Assembly (NCBI GenBank): GCA_947486185.1
Contig: CANKTH010000021.1
Span: 1 to 51,863 of the forward strand
DNA: 51,863 nt
From: Deltaproteobacteria bacterium
GTDB lineage: Bacteria; Myxococcota_A; UBA796; SXON01
Direction: 5' to 3'
Made by a program: the position numbers and the translations under genes. Shown here in pieces: positions 18,616 through 26,310 of this stretch. The notes beneath the pieces are model-generated. The model saw only the letters and a list, made by a program, of their open reading frames with translations. It was not told where the DNA came from and searched no databases. The stretch's first letter is position 1; every line of letters starts with the position of its first letter.

Positions 18616-19926
18616 TCAAGCGCCTTGGTCGTGAGGCGAAAAGACCCGGCGAAGCACCTCCGCCGCGTGGCGTACGTACCAGCGCGGATCGCAGCAGGCG
18701 CCGAGCTGCTCAGGGCCCAGCCGACCGCCAACCTCCGCGTCAGCCAGAAGCAATGGAAGCAAAGCGCGTTCCTCGGTAAACGCCACCATCGCGTTGCGCT
18801 GAACGGCGGCATAGGCCTCCTCCCGCGTGGCGCCGGCCTCGACGAGCGCGAGCATCACCCGCTGACTGTAAAAAAGGCCCCCGCTACGGTCGAGGTTGGC
18901 CATCATGCGGTCGGCGTGGACCACGAGGCCGTCCAACAGCCCTCGCAGGCGGTAAAGCATGAAGTGTAGGGTGATCGTCGCGTCTGGACCGATCATCCGC
19001 TCGACGGACGAGTGAGAGATGTCTCGTTCGTGCCACAGGGCCACATCCTCCATCGCGGCGCCGGCGTAGCCCCGGACGAGGCGGGCGAGGCCGCAGAGGT
19101 TCTCCGAGAGGATCGGGTTCCGCTTGTGCGGCATCGCCGAGCTGCCCTTCTGCCCACGGGTGAAGGGCTCTTCGACCTCCCGCACCTCGGTCCTCTGGAG
19201 ATGCCTTATTTCTACCGCGATTTTCTCGATGCTCGACCCTATCAGGGCCAACGTCGTGAAGAACGCGGCGTGCCGGTCACGCTGCACGATCTGGTTGCTC
19301 GCCGGAGCCGGGACCAGTCCCAGCCGCTCGCAGACATAGGCCTCGACGTCGGGATGCACGTGGGCGAAGGTGCCCGTTGCCCCGCTGATCTTTCCGCAAG
19401 CGATGTCCTCGATCGCCAGGACCAGCCGACGCCGTCCCCGCCGGAGCTCGTCCCAGAAGATCGCGAGCTTCCACCCAAAGGTCGTGGGCTCCGCGTGAAT
19501 GCCGTGAGAGCGGCCGATACACACGGTGTGGACGTGCTCCCAGGCCCGGCGTTGGAGCACGGCGAGCACGGCGTCGAGCTCGGCGAGGATCAGCGCCCCG
19601 GCGTCGCGGAGCTGCACCGCGAGCGCGGTGTCGAGCACGTCCGACGAGGTCATTCCTTTGTGCAGGTGACGACCCGGCTCGCCGATGGCCTCGTTGACGT
19701 TGGTGAGAAAGGCGATGACGTCGTGCTTGAGCGTACGTTCGAGCTCGTCAATTCTGCCGCGATCGAAACGGGCGCGCTCGCGACAGACCGCGGCCGTACC
19801 CGCAGGCACCTCCCCGCGGCGCTCCATCGCTTCACACGCGAGGAGCTCGATCTCGAGCTGCACCTGGAGGCGACGATCCGGATCCCAGACCGCGACCATA
19901 TCTGGTCGAGAATAACGTTCAATCAT
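18616..19926 (-). CDS. purB: Adenylosuccinate lyase
   Basis: The 436-aa product catalyses two beta-eliminations of purine synthesis: SAICAR to AICAR plus fumarate, and adenylosuccinate to AMP plus fumarate. Family marks are HKGMTSSDVLDT (about 89-100), the RSHGIHAEPTTFG segment with catalytic His 141, and the superfamily signature GSSAMPHKRNP at 261-271 whose flexible loop holds the catalytic Ser. The protein is of the short bacterial type and is cytoplasmic. It lies 56 bp downstream of the MBL-fold gene and 31 bp upstream of a lipoprotein gene, all on the minus strand. Confidence 0.96.
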   Translation of the reverse strand: MIERYSRPDMVAVWDPDRRLQVQLEIELLACEAMERRGEVPAGTAAVCRERARFDRGRIDELERTLKHDVIAFLTNVNEAIGEPGRHLHKGMTSSDVLDTALAVQLRDAGALILAELDAVLAVLQRRAWEHVHTVCIGRSHGIHAEPTTFGWKLAIFWDELRRGRRRLVLAIEDIACGKISGATGTFAHVHPDVEAYVCERLGLVPAPASNQIVQRDRHAAFFTTLALIGSSIEKIAVEIRHLQRTEVREVEEPFTRGQKGSSAMPHKRNPILSENLCGLARLVRGYAGAAMEDVALWHERDISHSSVERMIGPDATITLHFMLYRLRGLLDGLVVHADRMMANLDRSGGLFYSQRVMLALVEAGATREEAYAAVQRNAMVAFTEERALLPLLLADAEVGGRLGPEQLGACCDPRWYVRHAAEVLRRVFSPHDQGA

Positions 19927-19982
19927 CTTGGTCTCCTCGGAAGAGCCAGCCCCGTGTCGAAGCTCGGAGCGCCACAGTTGGG

Positions 19983-20780
19983 CTATCCGAAAGGGTTGAC
20001 GTCCATACGAACCGCCGGGACGGCCGCGCGCTGCCGGGTCAGGTGCACAGTCGCGGGCCAGCCCCCACGGGCAAGCACGCTCGTCGCCAATTCACGAGCG
20101 ATCTCCGGCCGATTGTTCTCTTCGGAGAGGTGGGCGAGCAAGACGTGCTGAAGCTTCGGGCCCGCGCCGTCCGCGAGGATCTCCGCGGCCTGACTATTGG
20201 AAAGATGACCATGATTGCCACGAATTCGCTGCTTGAGATGGAGCGGATAAGGACCGTCGAGCAGCATCTGCTCGTCATGGTTGAATTCCAGCACCAGCGC
20301 GTCGCAGTCCTGCATGGAACGCGCGATAAGCTTGGTGGGCCGTCCGAGATCCGTGATAACGGCCGCGCACGCCCCGCCCAGGCGCACCCGCCAGGCGATC
20401 GGATCGACGGTGTCGTGCGGCACCGGGATCGCGTCGAGCCCGATGTCGGCGCAAAAGAACGCGTCCCCCGCCTCGATGAACTCGGCGCCATCAGGCCGAC
20501 ACGCGGGTTTGCATCCCTCCCAGGTGCCTCGGGTCATCCAGAAGGGCACCGGCTTACGCTTCTTTGCGAGCTGGCGCGCGAGCACCGCTGCGCCGCCAAC
20601 GTGGTCCTGGTGCTCGTGGGTGATGAGCACAGCGTTGATCGGCGCATTTTTCAGGCCTTGATCCTCCATCCTGATCTCGACCTGTCGGGGCGAGATGCCG
20701 GCGTCCACCAGGACACCTCGGTGGCCATCCCCGATGTAGGTGCAGTTCCCCGAGGAGCCGGATGACAGGGAGCAGATCAC
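19983..20780 (-). CDS. Metallo-beta-lactamase-fold hydrolase, YycJ/WalJ-like
   Basis: From GTG 20780 the product is 265 aa, the usual length for YycJ/WalJ-type proteins, which start almost exactly with (V/I)CSLSSGSSGNC as here. The zinc ligands are visible as THEHQDH (55-60), then PHDTVDP and NHGHLSN-type His residues and LAHLSEEN near the C-terminus. YycJ/WalJ proteins are metal-dependent nucleases linked to DNA metabolism in Firmicutes; the role here is inferred. An in-frame ATG at 20849 would add 23 residues (VRPGRSRPL...) with no binding site, and the frame is open back to 21545, but that part is antisense to the 21031 lipoprotein. Probably the first gene of a unit with purB. Confidence 0.85.
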   Translation of the reverse strand: MICSLSSGSSGNCTYIGDGHRGVLVDAGISPRQVEIRMEDQGLKNAPINAVLITHEHQDHVGGAAVLARQLAKKRKPVPFWMTRGTWEGCKPACRPDGAEFIEAGDAFFCADIGLDAIPVPHDTVDPIAWRVRLGGACAAVITDLGRPTKLIARSMQDCDALVLEFNHDEQMLLDGPYPLHLKQRIRGNHGHLSNSQAAEILADGAGPKLQHVLLAHLSEENNRPEIARELATSVLARGGWPATVHLTRQRAAVPAVRMDVNPFG

Positions 20781-21030
20781 CAGCTCACGCCGGAACAGGG
20801 GGACCGTGGTGGGTCCAGCAAGGGGGCGGGAGCGGCCGGGGCGAACCATAGGGCCCGCGGATAGCCCGCTCAGGTGAATGAAGCCAGTGAAAAGCATGTT
20901 CCGGCGCCGTTGCCCCGCCTCGGCGTGCGGGCGCGCCTTCACGGCGTCGGCTACGTTGGATGGGCGCCCGCGGTCGGCCCCCTGCAATCCGCGAGGTCCG
21001 CGCCTCCCGACTACCCCTCGAGGTCTCCCA

Positions 21031-21588
21031 ATGCGTATCTTCTCTGTTCTTCTCGGCATGTTGTTCATCGGCGTCGCCTGCGGCGGCTCCGAAACGCCCC
21101 CGGCTCCGCCCCCCGCGGCGACCACCACCGCCCCGCCGCCACAGCCGCCGGCGCCGGTCGCCTCGTACGCCACCAAGGCCTTCCCGTGCTGCGGCGACAA
21201 GCGCACCAACCAGATCGTGGAGGAGTACCTCGATATCGCCGAGGGGCTCGCCGGCCTCAACAACAAGATCGACGGCAACATCACCGCGATCGACGGCGTC
21301 TCCCAGGCTGCCCGGAAGGAGCTCGGCCCCGCCCAGGTCACGCAGCTTCTCGCGATCGAGCAGATCGGGCGCACGATGCACGCAAACAAGGACCTCACCG
21401 CCCGCCGCGCCGAGTTCAAGAAGCTCACCGCGGCCGTGCTCGCCCTCGTGCGCCTCTCACCCGGCGGGACCGAGTACCGTATCGCCGAGGTGTATTGCGC
21501 CGGACTTGACGGCGCCTGGCTCACCACCAAGGCGGAGCTGATCAACCCCTACGGTGCCCCCGACACGAGCTGCGCGGTCTACCGGTAG
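21031..21588 (+). CDS. Lipoprotein with DUF3347-like C-terminus
   Basis: From ATG 21031 (GAGG about 8 nt upstream) the product is 185 aa: a lipoprotein signal (LLGMLFIGVAC, Cys 17), a Pro/Ala linker (25-50), then a helical domain starting near a CCGDKR motif with helices QIVEEYLDIAEGLAGL and AAVLALVRLSPGGTEY. The last 30 residues, VYCAGLDGAWLTTKAEL then NPYGAPDTSCAVY, closely follow the DUF3347 pattern (VYCPM..G.WL....EI.NPY.G..ML.CG). That pattern is found at the end of CusB-type metal-efflux adaptors and in free-standing periplasmic proteins. Metal-related function is therefore possible, though the Met residues of the motif are missing. The open frame upstream to 20878 lacks signal features and is not used. 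Confidence 0.75.
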   Translation: MRIFSVLLGMLFIGVACGGSETPPAPPPAATTTAPPPQPPAPVASYATKAFPCCGDKRTNQIVEEYLDIAEGLAGLNNKIDGNITAIDGVSQAARKELGPAQVTQLLAIEQIGRTMHANKDLTARRAEFKKLTAAVLALVRLSPGGTEYRIAEVYCAGLDGAWLTTKAELINPYGAPDTSCAVYR

Positions 21589-21682
21589 GAGCGCGTTTCC
21601 GAAGTCCCGCCCCTTTCCGTCAAGCTGACGCGCGGCGTCATCCGCGCGTCGGTGCCGATGGGAAGGGGATGCCCGAAGGGCC

Positions 21683-21703
21683 GGGGGAACGCAACGTTCC
21701 CCC
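21683..21703 (+). terminator. Perfect hairpin downstream of the 21031 lipoprotein gene
   Basis: GGGGGAACG CAA CGTTCCCCC forms a perfect 9-bp stem with a 3-nt loop about 95 nt after the stop codon. It is followed by CCC and a second palindrome CTTGTACAAG (21705-21714) and not by a U-run, so it may be a Rho-assisted stop, an mRNA 3' end stabiliser or a protein-binding site. Confidence 0.4.
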
Positions 21704-21823
21704 CCTTGTACAAGGCTCATGCCGCAGAGCGATGCTGCGACCGCGGCGTTGCGGTGGGAGGGCACGACCTCCGCGGTGAGCCACTTTGCCCAGTAAGCCC
21801 AACTTGAGGCTCCCAGAAACAAC

Positions 21824-21847
21824 CTCGCCGGGGCGTTCCCCGGCGAG
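21824..21847 (-). terminator. Rho-independent terminator of the sigma factor gene
   Basis: Read on the minus strand, CTCGCCGGGG AACG CCCCGGCGAG is a perfect 10-bp stem with a tetraloop, followed by GTTGTTTCTG, which is T-rich for this genome. It starts 24 nt after the stop of the sigma factor gene (21872). Confidence 0.75.
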
Positions 21848-21871
21848 ATCGGCCGTTACGAAGCGACAGGC

Positions 21872-22921
21872 TCAGGCTTCGCCCGGCTCCGGCAGCGCCA
21901 GTCCGCGCAGATCGCGGATGCCGCTCTGATCCCGAAGACGGAGCAGGGCCTCCCGCTCGATCTGGCGCACGCGCTCACGCGAGAGCCCCATCTCCTTGCC
22001 CACCTCGGACAAGGTGCGGAATTCGCCGTCCTCAAGCCCGTAACGCCGGGTGAGCACGAAGCGCTGCCGCTCGGACAACACGGCGTGGAAGGCCTTGTTC
22101 ATCCGGGTGAGCTCCTGGATCTGGATGCTCTCGTCGTCGGGCGACGCGGCGTCTTCGTCGGACAAGAAACGCTCCAGCGGGCGAGGACGCGGGCCGTCGT
22201 CAACCGGCTGCTCGAGCGAGATGGTGTTGCCCTGGGAGAGCAAGAGCTCCGCGCGCTCCTTGTCGATGCCCACCTCGTCGGCGAGATCGGCCACGTTGTA
22301 CTCGATACCCGCGGCTTCGAAACGTTTCATCGCCTTACGCAGGTTGCGCGTCTGCTCCACGGCGCAGCCCGGCAGCCGTACGGGCCGGCCCGTGTGGTCG
22401 ATCGCCCGGGTCATCTGCGCACGCACCCACCACCGCGCGTAGGTCGAAAAGCGAATGCCGCGGTCGGGATCGAAACGTTTGGCGGCGCGGAGCAGGCCGA
22501 TGTAGCCCTCCTGCACCAGATCCTCTTCGTCCATGAACGGGCCAGCCAGCTTCCGAGCCTCACCGTGGGCGATCCGGCGACCGCTCATCGCGAGACGCCA
22601 GCGGAGCTCCTCAGCCTGCTGCCACGCCCCCATCGCCTTGCGGGCGTGGAGCTTCAAGCCGTCCTCCTTACGGGCTGCGCGCATGACCGATCGGACCGCC
22701 TCCTCCAGCCGATCCACCGCGCCAGCGCGCGTACGCTCGGCGCGATCCGGCCGGCGGCGAAGGATATTCTCGGCGGCATCGATCCCGGCGACGGCCTCGC
22801 GCGCCGCCTGCTCAGCCTTACGGATCTCCCGCGCGATCGACTTCTCCTCCTCAGCGGTGAGCCGCTCGGAGCGGCGTCGGGCGCCATCGGAAGAGCTGAT
22901 ACTACGGAGACGCAGCGTCAT
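21872..22921 (-). CDS. Sigma-70 family RNA polymerase sigma factor
   Basis: The 349-aa product has region 1.2 (RLTAEEEKSIAREIRKAE, 20-37), region 2 with EEDLVQEGYIGLLRAAKRFD and the -10-melting RFSTYARWWVRAQMTRAI, region 3 ([25 protein letters not shown]) and region 4.2 helix-turn-helix (TLSEVGKEMGLSRERVRQIEREALLRLR). This is a group 2-like architecture (RpoS/RpoH/RpoD-like without region 1.1). Odd: about 60 extra, charged, helical residues sit between regions 1.2 and 2 (roughly 38-105), like a miniature of the non-conserved region of primary sigma factors. Start ATG 22921 has AGGAG 6 nt upstream. It has its own terminator; trpS lies upstream on the same strand. Which regulon it serves cannot be told from sequence. 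Confidence 0.92.
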   Translation of the reverse strand: MTLRLRSISSSDGARRRSERLTAEEEKSIAREIRKAEQAAREAVAGIDAAENILRRRPDRAERTRAGAVDRLEEAVRSVMRAARKEDGLKLHARKAMGAWQQAEELRWRLAMSGRRIAHGEARKLAGPFMDEEDLVQEGYIGLLRAAKRFDPDRGIRFSTYARWWVRAQMTRAIDHTGRPVRLPGCAVEQTRNLRKAMKRFEAAGIEYNVADLADEVGIDKERAELLLSQGNTISLEQPVDDGPRPRPLERFLSDEDAASPDDESIQIQELTRMNKAFHAVLSERQRFVLTRRYGLEDGEFRTLSEVGKEMGLSRERVRQIEREALLRLRDQSGIRDLRGLALPEPGEA

Positions 22922-23071
22922 GAAATACTCCTACAAACAAGCCACAAGGCGGGAGGAGGGAGCGCGATAGAGTGGGCCCCGTGCGCTCGCACGTCAACCT
23001 GAACAACCGCAGGTGACAAAAGAAAAGCCGGTGTTCACGATCAGGCAGCCCCGCTTCACCGCCGTTTTGTC

Positions 23072-23103
23072 TGTATAGACCACCTATGGCCGCCACTTGT
23101 CAA
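23072..23103 (-). promoter_or_regulatory. Candidate promoter for the sigma factor gene
   Basis: On the minus strand a perfect TTGACA (23103-23098) is followed after 20 nt by TATACA (23077-23072), or after 18 nt by TCTATA. The -10 lies inside the palindrome GTCTGTATAGAC (23069-23080), which could be an operator. A second TTGACA starts 11 nt further upstream. The leader would be about 145 nt. The rest of 22922-23182 shows nothing else that I recognise. Confidence 0.3.
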
Positions 23104-23182
23104 GAAGGTGTCAACAGCGAGACCCTCGCCTTGCGACTCCAGCCCGAATCGAACGCGCATTCCGAACGATCATCAAGAGTTG

Positions 23183-24175
23183 TCAAGGGACTGTTTCGCG
23201 CCGGCGCTGGACCCGCTGGAAGCCCACGGCCTCACGCGCACGCTCGAGCGTCGCCCGCGAGATGACCCGGGCGCGCTCCGCGCCATCGGCCAGCACCGCG
23301 TCCAACCGCGCGGGGTTGGCCATCCACTCCGCGAAGTGCTCACGCGGCTCCGCGAACCGTCGGTCGAGCACCTCAAAAAGCTCCTGTTTGGCGTGACCAT
23401 AACCCAGGCCTCCCGCCCGGTAACGCGCGGCAAGGTCAGCCTGTTCCGCTTCCGAGGCAAATAGCCTGAAGATCGCGAAGATGTTGCATGTTTCGGGGTC
23501 TTTCGGCTCCTCCATCCCGCGCGAGTCAGTCGTGATGCTCATGATCAGCTTTCGCAGCTGCTTGGAGGTGGCGAACAACGGAACCGTGTTGTTGTAGCTC
23601 TTGGACATCTTGCGGCCGTCCAGCCCGGACACCACCGCCCCCTCCTTTTGGAGCAGCACCTCAGGCACGACGAGCACCTCCCCAAAACGGTGGTTGAAGG
23701 CGACGGCCATGTCCCGCGTCATCTCGACGTGCTGCTTCTGGTCCTGGCCGACGGGCACCACGTTGGTGTCGTAGGCGAGGATATCTGCCGCCATCAACAC
23801 CGGATAATTGAACACGCCGGCGTTGATGTCGTGGCCCCCGTCCCGCGCCGCCTTGACGGCGTGCCCACGATCGAGGAGGCCAAGCCCGCAAATGCACGAG
23901 AGCAACCAGGAGAGCTCGGTGACCTCGGGAGCGTCGGACTGCTGAAACAAGACGGAGCGTTGGGGGTCCAGGCCCAAGGCGAGCCAGGTCGCAGCGCCCT
24001 CGTAGACATAGGTGCGCATCGCCGCCCGGTCATGCAGGGTGGTGAGCGCGTGATAGTCAGCGATAAAGTAGATACAATCGTGTTCCCGGCTTAGCGAGAT
24101 CCCCGGTCCGATCGCGCCGACGAGATTCCCGAGGTGAGGTTGAGCGGTCGGCTTGATACCCGTCAATGCCCGCAT
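23183..24175 (-). CDS. trpS: Tryptophanyl-tRNA synthetase
   Basis: The 330-aa product is a class I aminoacyl-tRNA synthetase that charges tRNA-Trp in the cytoplasm. It shows GIKPTAQPHLGNL at the N-terminus (the HIGH-type motif as PHLGN, 13-17), YFIADYHALT, the PVGQDQKQHVEMTRDMA segment that lines the active site, and KMSKS at 189-193. Length and motif order fit bacterial TrpRS of the form with GIKPTGxxHLGN. ATG 24175 is preceded by AGGAG 4 nt upstream; TTTAAT on the minus strand at 24226-24221 may be its -10. It is divergent from the lipoprotein at 24284. Confidence 0.96.
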   Translation of the reverse strand: MRALTGIKPTAQPHLGNLVGAIGPGISLSREHDCIYFIADYHALTTLHDRAAMRTYVYEGAATWLALGLDPQRSVLFQQSDAPEVTELSWLLSCICGLGLLDRGHAVKAARDGGHDINAGVFNYPVLMAADILAYDTNVVPVGQDQKQHVEMTRDMAVAFNHRFGEVLVVPEVLLQKEGAVVSGLDGRKMSKSYNNTVPLFATSKQLRKLIMSITTDSRGMEEPKDPETCNIFAIFRLFASEAEQADLAARYRAGGLGYGHAKQELFEVLDRRFAEPREHFAEWMANPARLDAVLADGAERARVISRATLERAREAVGFQRVQRRRETVP

Positions 24176-24261
24176 GGGACTCCTGGTACCCCACGTCCAG
24201 CGCGGTGCGGGGCGCCGGAGATTAAACGAATCGAGGCGTGAGCGCTACGCGGCTGGCATGC

Positions 24262-24267
24262 TACGCT
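24262..24267 (+). promoter_or_regulatory. Putative -10 hexamer (TACGCT) for the 24284 lipoprotein gene
   Basis: ATGCTACGCT ends 16 nt before ATG 24284 and just before its GGAGGG binding site (24271-24276). It has the same form and placement as the hexamers upstream of 13409, 27180 and 29249. No good -35 is visible. Confidence 0.3.
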
Positions 24268-24283
24268 CGCGGAGGGAGTGGCG

Positions 24284-25648
24284 ATGCGGATCTGGGTGAT
24301 TCTAGGACTGGGGGCCTGTGGGGGAGACGCGGCGAAAGATAGCGTTCCACCGGGTGGAACCACCAACCCCACAGTGACCACGGCGTGCTCTGGCGACGGC
24401 GACTGCGACAGTAACGAGATCTGTGAAGACGCGGCGTGTGAAGCTGGGGATCGAAACAACGATCCTGGCACCGCGACCGAAATGTTTTTCGAGAGCGATC
24501 AGCCCGGCGAGATCAACCCCGAGGGGGACATCGACTGGTACGCGATCCGCTCCGAAGGAGGTGAGTTCATCCAGGTCGGCCTCATCCCCAACGACGAAGA
24601 AGGCGACCTCGACTCCGTCGTCTCGGTCTACGACGACGCCGGGCACCGGATCGCATGGGAAGACGAATACGCTGGCGGGAGCGTCGGAACCTACGATTCC
24701 CTTGTCTACGCTTGGCTCCCAGTCGCGGGCACGTACCTCATCAAGGTCGAGGACGTCACCACCTTTACCGGGGAGACATTCACCGTCGGCGGAGAGAACT
24801 CCGCTTACACCCTTCAGGTCTCGGTGATCAGCGATGGTGTGAGCGAGTCGGACAGTCTCGCAAGTGTAGGCTCGGAGCAGGAGATCCGCGGTGAGGGCTA
24901 CTTCTACACCTTTCCGGTGATCCTCGAAGAGGCCGGTGACACGGATTATGTCCTTTATGAGCTGCCTTATGACGACACATGGCTCTACGTCTACCTCGCC
25001 GACCGTGTCGACAGTTCCGAGTTGGACCCCCTCGTGGAGGTGTACAACGAAGAAGGCGAGCTCGTGGTGCAGAAACGGAGTCCGACGGTAGACGACGTGG
25101 CGATCGTGCCTGGTACGCTGGGGGATCGTTATGTCGTGAGTGTCACCGACCTACGAGGGGGCGGCGGCGACGACTACTGGGGTATCTGTTTTACTCAGGT
25201 CAGCGGGGATGGTGAGATTGATCCGCGTGAACTCGAGCCTAACGACAGCACCGACCAGGCCACGGTGATCGACCTGGAGGACCAGGAGCCGGACTCCGGG
25301 GTGTGGAATCAGGGCGGCGGCCTCGGCTACATCGACACAGCGACCGACGTGGATCTCTGGGCCTTTGAAGTAGACAGCTCTGGTCGCTACATCACCATCG
25401 CGCTGCTCGCCCAACAGTATGGCGGGCTCCTGCAGGCCCGCATCGAGCTCCTGGACAGCACCGGCGCCGTGATGGACACGGTGGACTCCCCGGTGGGCGA
25501 CGACGAGTACGCCTACAACCTCGGGCCCTACGACACTGGCACCTGGTACGTGCGCGTGTCGCCCGTGCCCGACGCGGTCGTGAGCGGCGGAGAAGGCTAT
25601 TTCTACCGGATCGTCACCAACGTGAGCTCCTTCACCTTCGACGAGTGA
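24284..25648 (+). CDS. Secreted lipoprotein with repeated PPC-like domains
   Basis: From ATG 24284 the product is 454 aa with a lipoprotein signal (WVILGLGAC, Cys 12), a short Cys-rich segment (CSGDGDCDSNEICEDAAC, 35-52, similar to the myxobacterial secreted-protein Cys motif) and three acidic beta-rich units. Each begins like DPGTATEM, NPEGDIDWYAIRSEGGE or DSTDQATVID...TDVDLWAFEVDSSGRY, which is the pre-peptidase C-terminal (PPC) pattern N-D-x-x-ATxI...GDxDxYxFxxxxG. The units contain many Asp residues that may bind calcium. There is no catalytic domain, so it is probably a surface or binding protein. GGAGGG lies upstream of the start; GTG 24278 is an alternative. Confidence 0.8.
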   Translation: MRIWVILGLGACGGDAAKDSVPPGGTTNPTVTTACSGDGDCDSNEICEDAACEAGDRNNDPGTATEMFFESDQPGEINPEGDIDWYAIRSEGGEFIQVGLIPNDEEGDLDSVVSVYDDAGHRIAWEDEYAGGSVGTYDSLVYAWLPVAGTYLIKVEDVTTFTGETFTVGGENSAYTLQVSVISDGVSESDSLASVGSEQEIRGEGYFYTFPVILEEAGDTDYVLYELPYDDTWLYVYLADRVDSSELDPLVEVYNEEGELVVQKRSPTVDDVAIVPGTLGDRYVVSVTDLRGGGGDDYWGICFTQVSGDGEIDPRELEPNDSTDQATVIDLEDQEPDSGVWNQGGGLGYIDTATDVDLWAFEVDSSGRYITIALLAQQYGGLLQARIELLDSTGAVMDTVDSPVGDDEYAYNLGPYDTGTWYVRVSPVPDAVVSGGEGYFYRIVTNVSSFTFDE

Positions 25649-25691
25649 GCGCGGTCGCCCGCGTGAGATAGTCCGCGCCGACGGAGACCCG

Positions 25692-26291
25692 ATGGCCACC
25701 TCTCTCACCTATTTCGACTTTCACGGCTCCCGCGGGCTCGAGTGCCGGCTGGCCCTCACGCTCGCGGGTGTCGATTTTGAAGACATCCGGATCAGCCGCG
25801 AACAATGGCTCGCCCTCAAGCCGAACACGCCGTTTGGCGGTCTGCCGATCCTCCAGGAGGACGGCCGGCAGCTCGCCCAGTGTAATACCATCCTGAGCTA
25901 CATTGGTCGAAAACACGGCTTGCTCCCGCAAGACCCATGGGTCGCCGCGGAGCACGAAGCGCTGATGGCCTCGCTGGAAGCTCTGCGTGCCGGTGTCGGC
26001 GACGTCCGGCGGATGTCCGACGACGAAAAGCGTAGCGCACGACAAGCTTTCGCGGAGGGCGCGCTCAGCCGCTGGGCGCGTACGGCCTCGGACCGGATCG
26101 TGGGCCCTTTCGTGGAGGGCGCGGGGATCCAGGTGGTCGATCTCAAGATCTTCGTGATGGTGCGGTCCTTCCGTGCGGGGGCATACGACCACATCGCCGC
26201 CGACTTCTTCGACCGTTGGCCAAAGGTCCACGGCGTCTACGAGGCCGTGGCGCAGCATCCCAAGATCGCCGCCTACTTCGTCGGGAAGTAG
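25692..26291 (+). CDS. Glutathione S-transferase family protein
   Basis: The 199-aa product has the N-terminal thioredoxin-like domain (SLTYFDFHGSRGLECRLAL, with Tyr 7 in the catalytic position of Tyr-type GSTs, cis-Pro in FGGLPILQ, and QCNTILSYIGRKHGL for glutathione binding). An all-helical C-terminal domain follows (about 85-195, including RWPKVHGVYEAVAQHPKIAAYF). It resembles sigma/prostaglandin-D-synthase-like GSTs and should be cytoplasmic, conjugating or isomerising electrophiles with glutathione. Start ATG 25692 has GGAG 5 nt upstream. It is convergent with the radical SAM gene at 26311, 19 bp away. Confidence 0.88.
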   Translation: MATSLTYFDFHGSRGLECRLALTLAGVDFEDIRISREQWLALKPNTPFGGLPILQEDGRQLAQCNTILSYIGRKHGLLPQDPWVAAEHEALMASLEALRAGVGDVRRMSDDEKRSARQAFAEGALSRWARTASDRIVGPFVEGAGIQVVDLKIFVMVRSFRAGAYDHIAADFFDRWPKVHGVYEAVAQHPKIAAYFVGK

Positions 26292-26310
26292 GAAGCACCC
26301 TCGGCGGGGC

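Noticed and set aside
18585..18812. N-terminal extension of the 17823 lipoprotein
   Set aside because: It overlaps purB and hides the lipoprotein signal that begins at 18584.
20850..21545. Upstream extension of the MBL-fold frame
   Set aside because: Antisense to the 21031 lipoprotein gene, low-complexity composition, and the family starts at CSLSSGSSGN.
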